64,000 nt of DNA from Lutraria lutraria (GCA_964023205.1 OZ026850.1:7637770-7701769), one strand, 5' to 3'; positions 13,501 through 28,500 are shown, counted from the stretch's first letter. Numbers and translations: made by a program. Notes: generated by a model from the letters alone, not told the origin.

Positions 13501-16500
13501 TTTTATATAGGAAAATTAAAAAAATCTTCTCTGAAACCACAAGGCCTAGAGCTAAGATATTTGGTATGTAGCATTGTCTAGTGGACCTCTACCAAATTTG
13601 TTCAAATTATTGCCCTAGGGTCAAAATTGGCCCCGCCCCGGGGGTCACTTGATTTATATAGACTTATATAGGAAAAATTAAAAAATCTTCTCCGAAACTG
13701 CCAGGCCTAGAGCTTAGATATTTTGCACGTGGCATTGTCTAGTGGACCTCTACCAAGTTTGTTCAAATTATGGCCCCGGGGTCAAAATTAGCCCTGCCCT
13801 GGGGTTTATTCTATTTTATATAGGAAAATTTTAAAAAATCTCCGAAACCACAAGGCCTAGAGCTATGATATTTGGTATCTAGCTTTGTCTAATAGACGTG
13901 CGTCGTTACGTGGCGTCCATGTTTACTTAAAACAACATCTCCTCCTACACCGCTATGCCGATTGCAACCAAACTTTGCTGGAATGATCCTTGGGTGGTCC
14001 CCTTTCAAAGTTGTTCAAAAAATTAAATTTCATTAAAAACTCTGGTTGCTATGGCAACAAATAGAAAAAACTTAAAAAATCTTCTTGTCCGAAACCACAG
14101 GGCCTAGAGCTGAGATATTTGGTATGTAGCATTGTCTAATGGAACTCTACAAAGTTTGTTCAAATTATTCCCCTGGGATCAAAATTGGCTCCGCCCCGGG
14201 GGTAACTTGATTTTACATAGACTTATATAGGAAATTTAAAAAATCTTCTTGTCAAAAACTACAATGCCAAGAGCTTTGATATTTGGTGTGTAGCATAGTC
14301 TAGTGGACCTCTACTAAGTTTGTTCAAATTATTGCCCTAGGGTCAAAATTTGCCCCGCCCCAGGGGTCACTTGATTTATAAAGACTTATATAGGAAAATT
14401 TAAAAAATCTTCTTCTCCGAAACCACAAGGCCTAGAGCTAAGATATTTGGTATGTAGCATTATCTAGTGGACCTCTACCAAGTTTGTTCAAATTATTGGC
14501 CTAGGGTCAAAATTGGCCCTGCCCTGGGGTTTATTCTATTTTATATAGGAAAATTAAAAAAATCTTCTCCGAAACCACAAGGCCTAGAGCTAAGATATTT
14601 GGTATGTAGCATTGTCTAGTGGACCTCTACCAAGTTTGTTCAAATTATTGCCCTAGGGTCAAAATTGGCCCCGCCCCAGGGGTCACTTGATTTATATAGA
14701 CTTATATAGGAAAATTTAAAAAATCTTCTCTGAAACCACAAGGCCTAGAGCTAAGATATTTAGTATGTAGCATTATCTAGTAGACCTCTACCAAGTTTGT
14801 TCAAATTATTGCCCTAGGGTCAAAATTGGCCCTGCCCTAGGGTTTATTCTATTTTATATAGGAAAATTTAAAAAATCTTCTTCTCCAAAACCACAAGGCC
14901 TAGAGCTAAGATATTTGGTATGTAGCATTGTCTAGTGGACCTCTACCATGTTTGTTCAAATTATTGCCCTAGGGTCAAAATTGGCCCCGCCCCAGGGGTC
15001 ACTTGATTTATATAGACTTATATAGGAAAATTTAAAAAATCTTCTCTGAAACCACAAGGCCTAGAGCTAAGATATTTAGTATGTAGCATTATCTAGTAGA
15101 CCTCTACCAAGTTTGTTCAAATTATTGCCCTAGGGTCAAAATTGGCCCTGCCCTGGGGTTTATTCTATTTTATATAGGAAAATTTAAAAAATCTTCTTCT
15201 CCAAAACCACAATGCCTAGAGCTAAGATATTTGGTATGTAGCATTGTCTAGTGGACCTGTACCAAGTTTGTTCAAATTATTGCCCTAGGGTCAAAATTGG
15301 CCCCGCCCCGGGGGTCACTTGATTTATATAGACTTACATAGGAAAATTTAAAAAATCTTCTTCTCCGAAACCACAAGGCCTAGAGCTAAGATATTTGGTA
15401 TGTAGCATTATCTAGTGGACCTCTACCAAGTTTGTTCAAATTATTGCCCTAGGGTCAAAATTGGCCCTGCCTTGGGGTTTATTCTTTTTTATATAGGAAA
15501 ATTAAAAAAATCTTCTTCTCCAAAACCACAAGGCCTAGAGCTAAGATATTTGGTATGTAGCATTGTCTAGTGGACCTTTACCAAGTTTGTTCAAATTATT
15601 GCCCTAGGGTCAAAATTGGCCCCGCCCCAGGGGTCACTTGATTTATATAGACTTACATAGGAAAATTTAAAAAATCTTCTTCTCCGAAACCACAAGGCCT
15701 AGAGCTAAGATATTTAGTATGTAGCATTATCTAGTGGACCTTCACCAAGTTTGTTCAAATTATTGCCCTAGGGTCAAAATTGGCCCTGCCCTGGGGTTTA
15801 TTCTATTTTATATAGGAAAATTAAAAAAATCTTCTCTGAAACCACAAGGCCTAGAGCTAAGATATTTGGTATGTAGCATTGTCTAGTGGACCTCTACCAA
15901 ATTTGTTCAAATTATTGCCCTAGGGTCAAAATTGGCCCCGCCCCGGGGGTCACTTGATTTATATAGACTTATATAGGAAAAATTAAAAAATCTTCTCCGA
16001 AACTGCCAGGCCTAGAGCTTAGATATTTTGCACGTGGCATTGTCTAGTGGACCTCTACCAAGTTTGTTCAAATTATGGCCCCGGGGTCAAAATTAGCCCT
16101 GCCCTGGGGTTTATTCTATTTTATATAGGAAAATTTTAAAAAATCTCCGAAACCACAAGGCCTAGAGCTAAGATATTTGGTATCTAGCTTTGTCTAATAG
16201 ACGTGCGTCGTTACGTGGCGTCCATGTTTACTTAAAACAACATCTCCTCCTACACCGCTATGCCGATTGCAACCAAACTTTGCTGGAATGATCCTTGGGT
16301 GGTCCCCTTTCAAAGTTGTTCAAAAAATTAAATTTCATTAAAAACTCTGGTTGCTATGGCAACAAATAGAAAAAACTTAAAAAATCTTCTTGTCCGAAAC
16401 CACAGGGCCTAGAGCTGAGATATTTGGTATGTAGCATTGTCTAATGGAACTCTACAAAGTTTGTTCAAATTATTCCCCTGGGATCAAAATTGGCTCCGCC

Positions 16501-19500
16501 CCGGGGGTAACTTGATTTTACATAGACTTATATAGGAAATTTAAAAAATCTTCTTGTCAAAAACTACAATGCCAAGAGCTTTGATATTTGGTGTGTAGCA
16601 TAGTCTAGTGGACCTCTACTAAGTTTGTTCAAATTATTGCCCTAGGGTCAAAATTGGCCCCGCCCCAGGGGTCACTTGATTTATAAAGACTTATATAGGA
16701 AAATTTAAAAAATCTTCTTCTCCGAAACCACAAGGCCTAGAGCTAAGATATTTGGTATGTAGCATTATCTAGTGGACCTCTACCAAGTTTGTTCAAATTA
16801 TTGGCCTAGGGTCAAAATTGGCCCTGCCCTGGGGTTTATTCTATTTTATATAGGAAAATTAAAAAAATCTTCTCCGAAACCACAAGGCCTAGAGCTAAGA
16901 TATTTGGTATGTAGCATTGTCTAGTGGACCTCTACCAAGTTTGTTCAAATTATTGCCCTAGGGTCAAAATTGGCCCCGCCCCAGGGGTCACTTGATTTAT
17001 ATAGACTTATATAGGAAAATTTAAAAAATCTTCTCTGAAACCACAAGGCCTAGAGCTAAGATATTTAGTATGTAGCATTATCTAGTAGACCTCTACCAAG
17101 TTTGTTCAAATTATTGCCCTAGGGTCAAAATTGGCCCTGCCCTAGGGTTTATTCTATTTTATATAGGAAAATTTAAAAAATCTTCTTCTCCAAAACCACA
17201 AGGCCTAGAGCTAAGATATTTGGTATGTAGCATTGTCTAGTGGACCTCTACCAAGTTTGTTCAAATTATTGCCCTAGGGTCAAAATTGGCCCCGCCCCAG
17301 GGGTCACTTGATTTATATAGACTTATATAGGAAAATTTAAAAAATCTTCTCTGAAACCACAAGGCCTAGAGCTAAGATATTTAGTATGTAGCATTATCTA
17401 GTAGACCTCTACCAAGTTTGTTCAAATTATTGCCCTAGGGTCAAAATTGGCCCTGCCCTGGGGTTTATTCTATTTTATATAGGAAAATTTAAAAAATCTT
17501 CTTCTCCAAAACCACAATGCCTAGAGCTAAGATATTTGGTATGTAGCATTGTCTAGTGGACCTGTACCAAGTTTGTTCAAATTATTGCCCTAGGGTCAAA
17601 ATTGGCCCCGCCCCGGGGGTCACTTGATTTATATAGACTTACATAGGAAAATTTAAAAAATCTTCTTCTCCGAAACCACAAGGCCTAGAGCTAAGATATT
17701 TGGTATGTAGCATTATCTAGTGGACCTCTACCAAGTTTGTTCAAATTATTGCCCTAGGGTCAAAATTGGCCCTGCCTTGGGGTTTATTCTTTTTTATATA
17801 GGAAAATTAAAAAAATCTTCTTCTCCAAAACCACAAGGCCTAGAGCTAAGATATTTGGTATGTAGCATTGTCTAGTGGACCTTTACCAAGTTTGTTCAAA
17901 TTATTGCCCTAGGGTCAAAATTGGCCCCGCCCCAGGGGTCACTTGATTTATATAGACTTACATAGGAAAATTAAAAAAATCTTCTTCTCCGAAACCACAA
18001 GGCCTAGAGCTAAGATATTTAGTATGTAGCATTATCTAGTGGACCTTCACCAAGTTTGTTCAAATTATTGCCCTAGGGTCAAAATTGGCCCTGCCCTGGG
18101 GTTTATTCTATTTTATATAGGAAAATTAAAAAAATCTTCTCTGAAACCACAAGGCCTAGAGCTAAGATATTTGGTATGTAGCATTGTCTAGTGGACCTCT
18201 ACCAAATTTGTTCAAATTATTGCCCTAGGGTCAAAATTGGCCCCGCCCCGGGGGTCACTTGATTTATATAGACTTATATAGGAAAAATTAAAAAATCTTC
18301 TCCGAAACTGCCAGGCCTAGAGCTTAGATATTTTGCACGTGGCATTGTCTAGTGGACCTCTACCAAGTTTGTTCAAATTATGGCCCCGGGGTCAAAATTA
18401 GCCCTGCCCTGGGGTTTATTCTATTTTATATAGGAAAATTTTAAAAAATCTCCGAAACCACAAGGCCTAGAGCTAAGATATTTGGTATCTAGCTTTGTCT
18501 AATAGACCTCTTTTAAATCTGTTCATATAATGGCCATGGGATAAAAAACGGCCCAGATGGGTCACTTGATCTTACTTGGACTCGTATAGAAAACTTCAAC
18601 AATGTTAATCTCAAAACTTCAACAATGTTAATCTCCAAATGACCTTTTCTCCTGGTGAGCATTTATAGGGCCATCATGGCCCTCTTGTTTCGATCACCTG
18701 ATCAATCAGGTGAGCTTTTTGGATTGATGAATGTCCGGCGTCCGGCCACAATTACAGTAAAATCTTGTTATCTCGAGGAGTCATCGGACCAGACTTATTG
18801 CTGTGAACAATATCCAACATGAGACTCTTTGAGATAATCATGGTAATTAACGCTTAAAAATTAGTCAAGGGACCTTATGTGATATGTGCTCAAGATATTG
18901 AGATAATCGTGCTCGTAATAAACATGGAAATTTATATACAAGAAAGAACAAAAATTGCTGGGACTTCAAGATCTCGTCGAGTCTAGTGCTTGTGATATTG
19001 ATGCTCGTAATAATGAAGTTTTACTGTAGTTTGTTTACACTCTAGCATCCACTAATCTAATTAAACTTGGTCACAATGCATATGGCCACAATGTCTCTGC
19101 TAAGTTCGATTATGGGCAAAATTGAACAATGACTTCAAGAGTTATGTGCTATATTTAGCTTGTTTTCACTCTAGCGCCTTCATTTACTCACCAATCCTAA
19201 TCAAATCTTAAGAAAATATGTATGATCTTAAGATCTTGGATAAGTTTTATTATGGGCAGAATCGGACCAGAACTTCAAGAGTTATGGCCCTTGACTTTGA
19301 AATTTTGCTGTAATTGAGCTTGTTTACACTCCAGCGCGTTCTTTACTTCACCAATCCTAATAATATTTTCAGTGAATGTGTATGACCTACAGGTCTTGGA
19401 CAAGATCAGTTATGGGTGAAATCAGACCATGACTTCAAGAGTTATGGGTCCTTGGCATAGAAAATTTGCTATATTTCAGCTTGTTAACAGTCTAGTGCCT

Positions 19501-22500
19501 TTAATTCTTCACCAATCCTAAATATATTTACAGTGAATGTGTATAACCATAAGGTCTTAGATGAGTCTGATTATGGGTGGAATTGAACTAGTATTTGTAG
19601 AGTTATGGGCTCTCGACTTAGAAAAATTGCTACATTTTAGCTTGTTTACTGTATTATAGCTCCTTCATTTCTTCAATAATCATAATCATATTTACACAGA
19701 ATGTACATTGACCTGCATCCAGTATTCATGAAAATTAGAGTTGGTTTTGATTAAAATCTATGTAGAAACGAGTTATACCAGATGAAAACTATATTACCTG
19801 GTCTTTAATTATGTGTCTTTGTTCTCAGGTGAGTGATCTAGAGCCATCTTGGCCCTCTTTTTTTAGACAGGGCAAATGAGAGTAAAATCAGATGACTTAA
19901 TAACCAAATTTGAAATTTACATTGCAGTATTGTAAAAAAATGATACCTTAAGCAGTTGTTAACTTGGCAAGTTGAAAATTACTTGTTACTATATTATAGA
20001 CTGTGGTTTTGAAGAATGAGATTCATCATTGTAGAACATCAGGTGTATTTATGAGATTGGCTGCTTCTGGACTTATTACTGGTAAGTCTTAATGATTATG
20101 ATGATTTTTTGTCGAGCCCGCTTGCGGTGAGCTCGACATAGTCGCCACAATGGCAGTTGCGTGTCTGTACGTTAGTTGGTTAGTTAGTTAGTCTGTCCGG
20201 ATTTTCCTTGTCCGGGCTGTATCTCCTTTACGCATTGACATTATTTAAGATAACTTGGCATTATTGTTAAACACCATGAGACGGTGTGCAGTGCACAATA
20301 ATCAGGTCTGTAGCTCAAAGTCAAGGTCACACATAAATGTCAAAAATAAGCATTATAGACCTTGTCCGGGCTGTATCTCCCTTATGGATTGACATATTTG
20401 AAAAATAACTTTATCATTAAACACCATGAGACAGTGTGTCGCACTTAAGACTATTTTGTCTAACTTTGTCATTTCTTGATGGATTTTGGAATTACTTGAC
20501 AGAAATATTTACCATCATGTGACGATGTGTCATGCTCAAGACCCAGGTCTGTAGGCTAAAGTTCAAGGTCTCACTTAGATGTCAAATGTTAAAAAAGTAT
20601 TATAGACCTTGTCCAGGCTGTATCTCCCTTATGCATTGACTTATTTGAAAATGACTTTGCATAATATATCAATGAGACCATGTGTCCTTGGCAACACCCA
20701 GATCCATATATAGTCAAAGGTCAAGATTACACATTCAGTCAAATATATTTTCCTTGTCTGGGCTGTGACATCTGTTTGCAATCAAGGATTTTGAAATAAA
20801 TTGGTATAAAAGTTTACTTCAATGAAATGATGTGTCATGAACATCACCCATACTTGTAGTTCAAAGGTCAAGGTCACAAGCTGACTAAACAGAGGGCTTG
20901 ACATGTTGCCCTGGGCATCTAGTTTAAGTAAATGACATGTCAGAACATTTATACTTTTTTATAAGAATAACACTTAAATTGGCCTAGAGCTTAGATATTT
21001 GTTGAAGGGTTGAAATTGTTTCTGCCCTTAGAGTCACTTGTTTACTAAGTTGTCAATTCTTCAGGGGTTTTTTTGGTGAGCGATATAGGGCCATCATGGC
21101 CCACTTGTTACTATTAATTTGAAATTTAATATCTATTACTATTCTTTTAAATTTGGTAGATTACAGACGACACCTGTTACAAGCAAACATTTTTTCCCTC
21201 AAAACTTGTTAGACTTTGGAAATGGAAGAACAATCATAATGTCTGAACCATGTGTATATATGAATATTACATACCAGGATAAAGTGTACATTTCAATATT
21301 ACGGCGCTTTAAGTTCGTAGACAACCAAGCGTATCAAGAAATGCTAGATTTTAAGTAATATAATGAAGTTGCTGAAAGTGTACTGCATATCATGGTAAAA
21401 TTTCATAACGAAAATACCAGAACTATTCAAATAACAAGTATTTTTGTATAACCATTTGCATCCGACTGCTGCCGAAACAACGTTATTCATGATGTCAAGT
21501 CACATTTTGTCAAAATATGCACAGCTGAAGTGCCCAGCTATGGAACCACTGTTTAAATGTGTTCTCGCAAAATGACTTTTCAAATCCCCTTAAAACATTG
21601 CACCTGACTGGAGCAGCACCTTAAATGTTGAACCTTCAAATATGATTTCATAGAGAAAAGTCACATATGGCGCCAAATCTGGTGAATACAGCGGGTGTTC
21701 CAGGATCTCAGCACCAAGCTGAACAGTAATAGATAATGTCTAGTGCCTCGTGACTTGAGGCGTTATCCTGGTGTAGAATTATGTTCTCTAAGTCATCGGA
21801 TCATAGTAGTACAACCAAGTTTCACCAGTGGTTATAATTCTGTTCAGAAATCGTGAACGTTTCCATTGGTATCGCCTCGGTTTTATTACCGAGTAGCACA
21901 CACTTTTCCATTTCGTTTTTTGACAACAATTGTGGGACCCATCTTGCACTTATTCTTCTCATATTCATGTTTACTGTTAGAATTTGCTGAATCAGCCCAT
22001 AACTTACATCAATCTGCTCACTAATCTGACTTATTGTTGTCTGCCTATCTATGTCCAAGATTTCTTTAACAAGCTTGATGTTAGCATCACTAAGTTTTGT
22101 TGTTAGTCGGCCACATCTATAGTCATCTTTAACCTCATCACGTCCCTCATGGAATTGTGTAAGCCACTTGCACACCAGTGATCGACACACATTTTCTTTT
22201 CCTGATACTTCTCCAATTTTTCTTAATTATAAAATTTGGTTACTTTTTCCCCTCTTGGCGACTCAGAAATATGAACATAAAGGCATAAGTATAAACTCAG
22301 AAATATGAACATTCAGAAGTAAATATAACTCAGAAATATGGACTATAAAAGTAAATATAAACTCAGAAATATGAATGTACAGACGTAAGTATAAACTCAG
22401 AAATATGAACTCAGAAAAATGAGCATACAGAAGTAAATATTAACTCTGAAAAATGGACATACAGAAGTAAATACTAACTCAGTAATTTGAACATACAGAA

Positions 22501-25500
22501 GTAAATATAAACTCAGAAATATGAACATACAGAAGTAAATATAAATTCAAGACTTAAGTATAAACTCAGGAATATGAACAAACAGACATAAAGCGAAAGA
22601 TGTAGATATACAAAATGAAAAAATCACGGGGGAAAAAGTGGCCTAGAGGGGGAAGAAATTGTCACTTTTTCACGTAGTCACTGGATACGAGTTACCAAGG
22701 CAACCCTAGTCAGCACCTACGGAGCACTTTGATTTTTAGCTCACATGTCACAAAGTGACAAAGTGAGCTATTAGGATCACTCTCCGTCCGGCGTCGTGCG
22801 GTGTGCGTCGTTCATCGTCAAACTTTATGTTGTGACCACACTAGGGGCCACATTTTTAGCCCAATTTTAGCAAAACTGGGTCAGAACATTAATATCGACA
22901 AAATCTCGGACGAGTTCGATATTGGGCCATTTGGGGTAAAAAACTAGGTCACCAGGGCCAAATAAGGGAAAACCTTGTGAACACTTTAGAAATCACTGTT
23001 TTGACTGGATCTTCATAAAACTTTGTCAGAATGTTTATTTTAATAATATGTAGGTCAAGTTTGATAATGGGTCATTTCTGTAGTAAAATTAGGTCACTAG
23101 GGCAAATTGCTGAAAAACCTTGTGAACACTCTAGAAGTCACTGTTTTGATTGGATCTTGTCCAAACCTTGTCAGATTGTTTGTCTTAATGATATTAAGGA
23201 CAAGTTCAAATATGGGTCACCTAGGGTCAAAAACCAGGTCACAAGGTCAAATCTTAGGAAAACCTTATTAACACTGTAGATGTCAAATTTTGATCGTATC
23301 TTCACCAAACCTAGTCAGACTGTTTGTCTTAATGATATGTAAGACAAATTCGAACATAGGTCGTCTGGGGTCAAACTAGGTCACCGGTTCAAAACAATGT
23401 TTTAATGAGTGAACAGTGATTGTCATGTGAGCGATATAGGGCCATCTTGGCCCTCTTGTTTGCAATTAAGCGGATTCATTTTGTTGCAATCTTTGTGCTG
23501 TAATTTGTATAAAAATGAACGGAAGTGAACAAAATGACCTTGGAAGCCACAGCAAATATTTGTGATGTTTGTCGCCAAATGTTTAAGTAATTGCCAGCGT
23601 AATAACAAAGTTATCGAGCATGGAAGAACTGTGCTTATTTGAATTCATTACAGAAACTTAAGTCGCTGTCAGAGCGTACGGAGCAGCGCTTCTACCAAGT
23701 ACTGTGTAAGGCTGTGTGTACACCCACGCAGACACTAAAGTTCATTTCAAGTGTAGAGAATTCTAAAAAAGTATCAAGATTTCTGATATTGAGGTGATAT
23801 TTTGATATTGGCTTTGAGAAATTAGCATGCAAGTCCCTATAGTCCAGATTTAGCACCGATGGGTTAAGTGATCTTCCCAAAATTGAAAAGAAAATGATTT
23901 TATTTAATTGAGAATATTAAAATGGCGGTGCGCAGTTTCGCAAGAACATGTGACGGTAGCTGGAATAACGATATATTCTCTACATGGGTGTAAAGACACA
24001 TAAAATGCATAACATTTGAGGGCGAGTACTTCAAGAAAATGTGATTATACGTGAGTATAATGTCACGACGTCGATGTGAAGTTTGTTGAAGTGCTCCGTA
24101 GATCCATCTGTGCGTTTTATCTGTATAGTGTAAAAATTTTATCTGTTAATATTTCGCTCTGATATTTGGCATGTAATTTGTTAATATATTACAATATAAT
24201 TATGTACATAAATTTTTGGCGTAAAACATGTTTTACTTGTCTCATTAATAACACTGTCCACAAACTTTACGGATGACCCTCGTACATGCAGGAATTCAGT
24301 GAAACATCTCCTTCTTAACCAGTTAGCCAATTTTAACGAAACTTTACATGGATGTTCCTTGCATAAAAAAATTTAATTCCATTAAAAATTCTGGTTGCCA
24401 TGGCAACCGATAGGAAAAAATTAAAAATTCTTCTTGTCCAAAACCACAGGGATTAGTGCTTAGATATTTGGTGTGTAGCATTGTCTAGTGGACCTCTACC
24501 AAGTTTGTTAAAATTATTGTTCTAGGGTCAAAATTGGCCCAGCCCCAGGGGTCACTTGATTTTATATAGACTTATATAGGGAAATTTTTAAAATCTTCTT
24601 GTCAGAAACTACAATGCCTAGAGCTTAGATATTTGGTGTGTAGCATTGTCGTGTGGACCTCTACCAAGTTTAAACCACAAGACCTAGAGCTAAGATATTT
24701 GGTATGTAGCATTGTCTAGCGGACCTCTACCAAGTATGTTAGAAGTATGACCCCAGGGTGAAAATTAGCCCACCCCGGGGTTCACATGATTTATATAGGC
24801 TTATATAGGAAAACAAAAACCTTGTCCAAAACCTCAAGGCCAAGAGCTTACATATTTTGTATGTAGCATTGTCTGGTGGACAAGTTTGTTCAAATTATTA
24901 CCGTAGGGGCAAAATTGGCCCCGTCCCCAGGTCACTTAATTTTACAAAGGCTCTTGATAATTTTCTCTATGAGTCTTTTTATCTGGTGAGCGATGTAGGG
25001 CCATCATGGCCTGTTGTATAATGTGTATTTAGAAATTGGTCAGGATATTTCTAAGCAACAATTTGCAGGTATTAAAAAAATGAAAATGTGTTATATTTCC
25101 CTTCGTAAAATGTAGCAGCTAGTAACTGTGTCAAGGCGGCATCTGGGGGTATTCATCACCTTTAGTGTAAGTTCTAGTTTGAAACTGTCCAGTCAAAGAG
25201 TATCCAAGCTTAGGTACTAACATAAACTATCTGAATATAGACATCTATTTATACACTAATTTACACACCAAATTTCATAGCATAAAAAGTATGTAAGTCA
25301 TCACATACTAATTTGACTATTTCACTTACCATATATCAGTTAGCAACCATTATGTTAACATGAGGGAAAAAACAAATGATGTGCATTAACTACACAAATT
25401 AATGCAACATATTCACATGTTAAGTTTCATCAACTTAGCTTGAATGTTATTTAAGTTATCAATGGATCATGATTTTGCCAACATATTTTGACTTTCTGTT

Positions 25501-28500
25501 ACCATAGCAACCACAACCTGAGGGAACAACAAAATGACAGACAGGCAGGCAGGCAGGCAAGGCAGGCAGACAGACAGACAGACAGACAGACAGATGAACG
25601 GACAAACCTAAATATATATTATAAATATATGTGTATTCTGTGTTAACATTGGTAGGGGACTAAAAATGACCAAGAATCATAATGCAATACTGTTATTACA
25701 TGGGGGGGGGAGTGGCCTAGGGGGAGAAAAAATGGCCTAGGCCAATTTTTCCCCAGGAAAAACTGGCAGGAGGGGAAATAGACTGCTACACCAGTACAAA
25801 TTTAAATGATTCTCAGTACTGTCTTGGTACCTGGTTCCTCTGTCTAACCCTAATCTTAAGTACTTGGTTGATAATAAACTAACATGAAAATTAACTGGCA
25901 GTTAACCAGTTTCTAAATCTGTTTTTCCAATATTCATTGATTGAAATTGTGTCTGTAACTTGTGGTAATATATGTTGAAACATGTGATTTCATGTACTTT
26001 ATTGCACCCCATGTTTGCCACACTTGTTATGTGAATAAGGTATCAATCAACTACTAGTATTCAATGTACAGTAAAATCCCTCTATTACGACCACCTTTCA
26101 TTCTTAAGCAAATGGTCTTAATTAATACTAGTAGTGGGGTGGTCTTGTTAGTGGAACAAGGTATTCCTTTACCCTTACTACATTGAAACTTATCAACATA
26201 GATCAACATACATTGCGATTGATCAATTCCACTTTTTTTTCAAACTTAATTTTACGTTTTCATTTCTCCGTGATTAATGAAGAATACAGATTTAATCACG
26301 CAAATCTGAGCTACATGTATTAGATAAAAACTAAAACGGATTATGCACAATATTTCAGATATCCTTCATAAATAGTCGCTATATTACACAAATTAACATT
26401 TCTTGATTAATTGAATATCAGCAAATATGGCAAATAATTACAAATTTATAACAATCAAATATTGGAAAAAAAATAAAACAGGCAAACATTTTCATTGAAA
26501 GTTTCCCATTGCATAGTCGGCCAACTTTCTCTTCAAGAAGTAATATGCGGCAAACTACCAATTATCATCAACATTCATGTATTGACAATCAAAAGCAATC
26601 AACAACACAGTTTGTATGCCCCTGGCATCTTTGATGTCGTGGCAAATAGTGATTGTCCTATCCGTCTGTCCATTCATCCATCCATCCGGACGGACGGATG
26701 TACTCACTGAAGTGACGTTGTGGGGTGCCGCCTTTGATCTTCTTTTGATCTTCTAAACCCCACAAGCAACATTTTTGCACCCCATAAGCACAAATTTTCC
26801 CCACAACGTCGGTTTGTACGTACTGGAACCCCATAATGACAACTTGTACTTACCCTAACCCTAACCCCACAATGACACCTGGGTGCGGACGTCCGTACAT
26901 ACCAGAGGTAGGTCGTGGGGTTAGGGTTAGTACAAATCGACATTATGGGGTTACAGTACGTATAAACCTCCGTTGTAGGGTTAAATTTTCTCTTGTGGGG
27001 TTAATAAAATACTCTTGTGGGGTTGAAAAATAGTAAAGGAATACAGAAGGAAAAAAAAACACCATAATGTAGCTCTCGTAAGAAGGTTAAGTAGATTTTA
27101 CCCTTTTGTCTATCACCAATACCGCTTGCTAGAACACTTTGATACTTTTACAGTTGTTGCGTATGATCATTCTCAATCCACCCGTATCAAGAAATCCTAC
27201 TTTGACCTTGACTTCATTTGGACATAGAATGATTCTGTGCAAGGTTAAGTAGATTTTACCGTTTCGTCTAGCACCATTACCACTTGCTAGAACACTTTGA
27301 TACTTTTACAGTTGTTGCGTATGATCATTCTCAATCCACCCGTATCAAGAAATCCTACTTTGACCTTGACTTAATTTGGACATAGAATGATTCTGTGCAA
27401 GGTTAAGTAGATTTTACCGTTTCGTCTAGCACCATTACCACTTGCTAGAACACTTTGATACTTATACAGTTGTTGCTTATGACCATTCTCAATCAACCCA
27501 TGTCAACCAACCCAACTTTGACCTTGACTTTATTTGGACTTAAAATGATTCCGTTTTAAGTTAAGTAGATTTTACATTATCGTCTAGTACCAACACCGCC
27601 AACTGGAAAACTTTGATACTTATACAGTTGTTGCCTATGATCATTCTCAATCCAACCATATCATCCAACCTCACTTTGACCTTGACTTAATTAGGACTTA
27701 GAATGATTCTGTACAAGATTGAGTAGATTTTACTAGGGATGTCAAAATTGACCGAATCAAGTATCCGGATATCCGGATCAGACATCCGGATATATCCAGA
27801 TGTTCGGATCGATCTTTACACTGTTATTTAGTATTTACTGTTTCATCGTAACCAGTTTTCGCGACCATCTGTTCATCGCTTATTTCATTTATTTTTAATT
27901 ATTGATAATATTATATTCAATTTTGACTAAAAAAACCGAATAATAATGAAAAACAAATTCGTACAATACAATTTAACTACGCACGTATTTCTACTCAAAC
28001 CGCTGTGAACCATTTCGAATATTCACTGCAATGTTTCTATTTTAGTCCAGATGGAACATTCCCGAATTTAAAGTTATTGTAAAGTGTAGGGTTACGTCAT
28101 CATGTCTCTATTCCTGTTAGTTTGATGATGACGCTTATCTTGTGCACAAATTTACACGGGTTATTTACTAAATCCTAATGGCGAATTGTCTCTAAAATTG
28201 GACCAAAGAATGTCGGCGTCCTTTTGCTGTAACTAATTTATCTTTGATACCAACATCTTAAACAATTCACCGCCTTTCATTAAACTGAAATGCTACTTAA
28301 ATGGGGAAAACTGGCAGTACGGAATCTGTGTTCGGAACGACGTTTGAAGTCTAACTCAAACTTAACGCATAATATGCAACATAATTTGTTTTAAACAATT
28401 GAAATCGCTAACTTTGTGTAAACACATCACTTAACGCAAAATATAAGTGCATTAGTTATTTTACTCTTGTCTTCCGCGTGTTAGGACTAATTACTATCAA

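Noticed and set aside
4671..18507. Regularly spaced repeats resembling a CRISPR array
   Set aside because: Units are 152-164 bp and directly abutting, without unique spacers, in an intron-bearing animal gene.
21822..22190. 122-codon minus-strand frame as an active transposase
   Set aside because: Only the N-terminal third is in frame; the catalytic Asp of the GDETW block and the last Asp are lost, with stops between.
26704..27033. Opposing frames with similar proteins
   Set aside because: They lie on the two arms of a foldback; their similarity follows from the inverted repeat.
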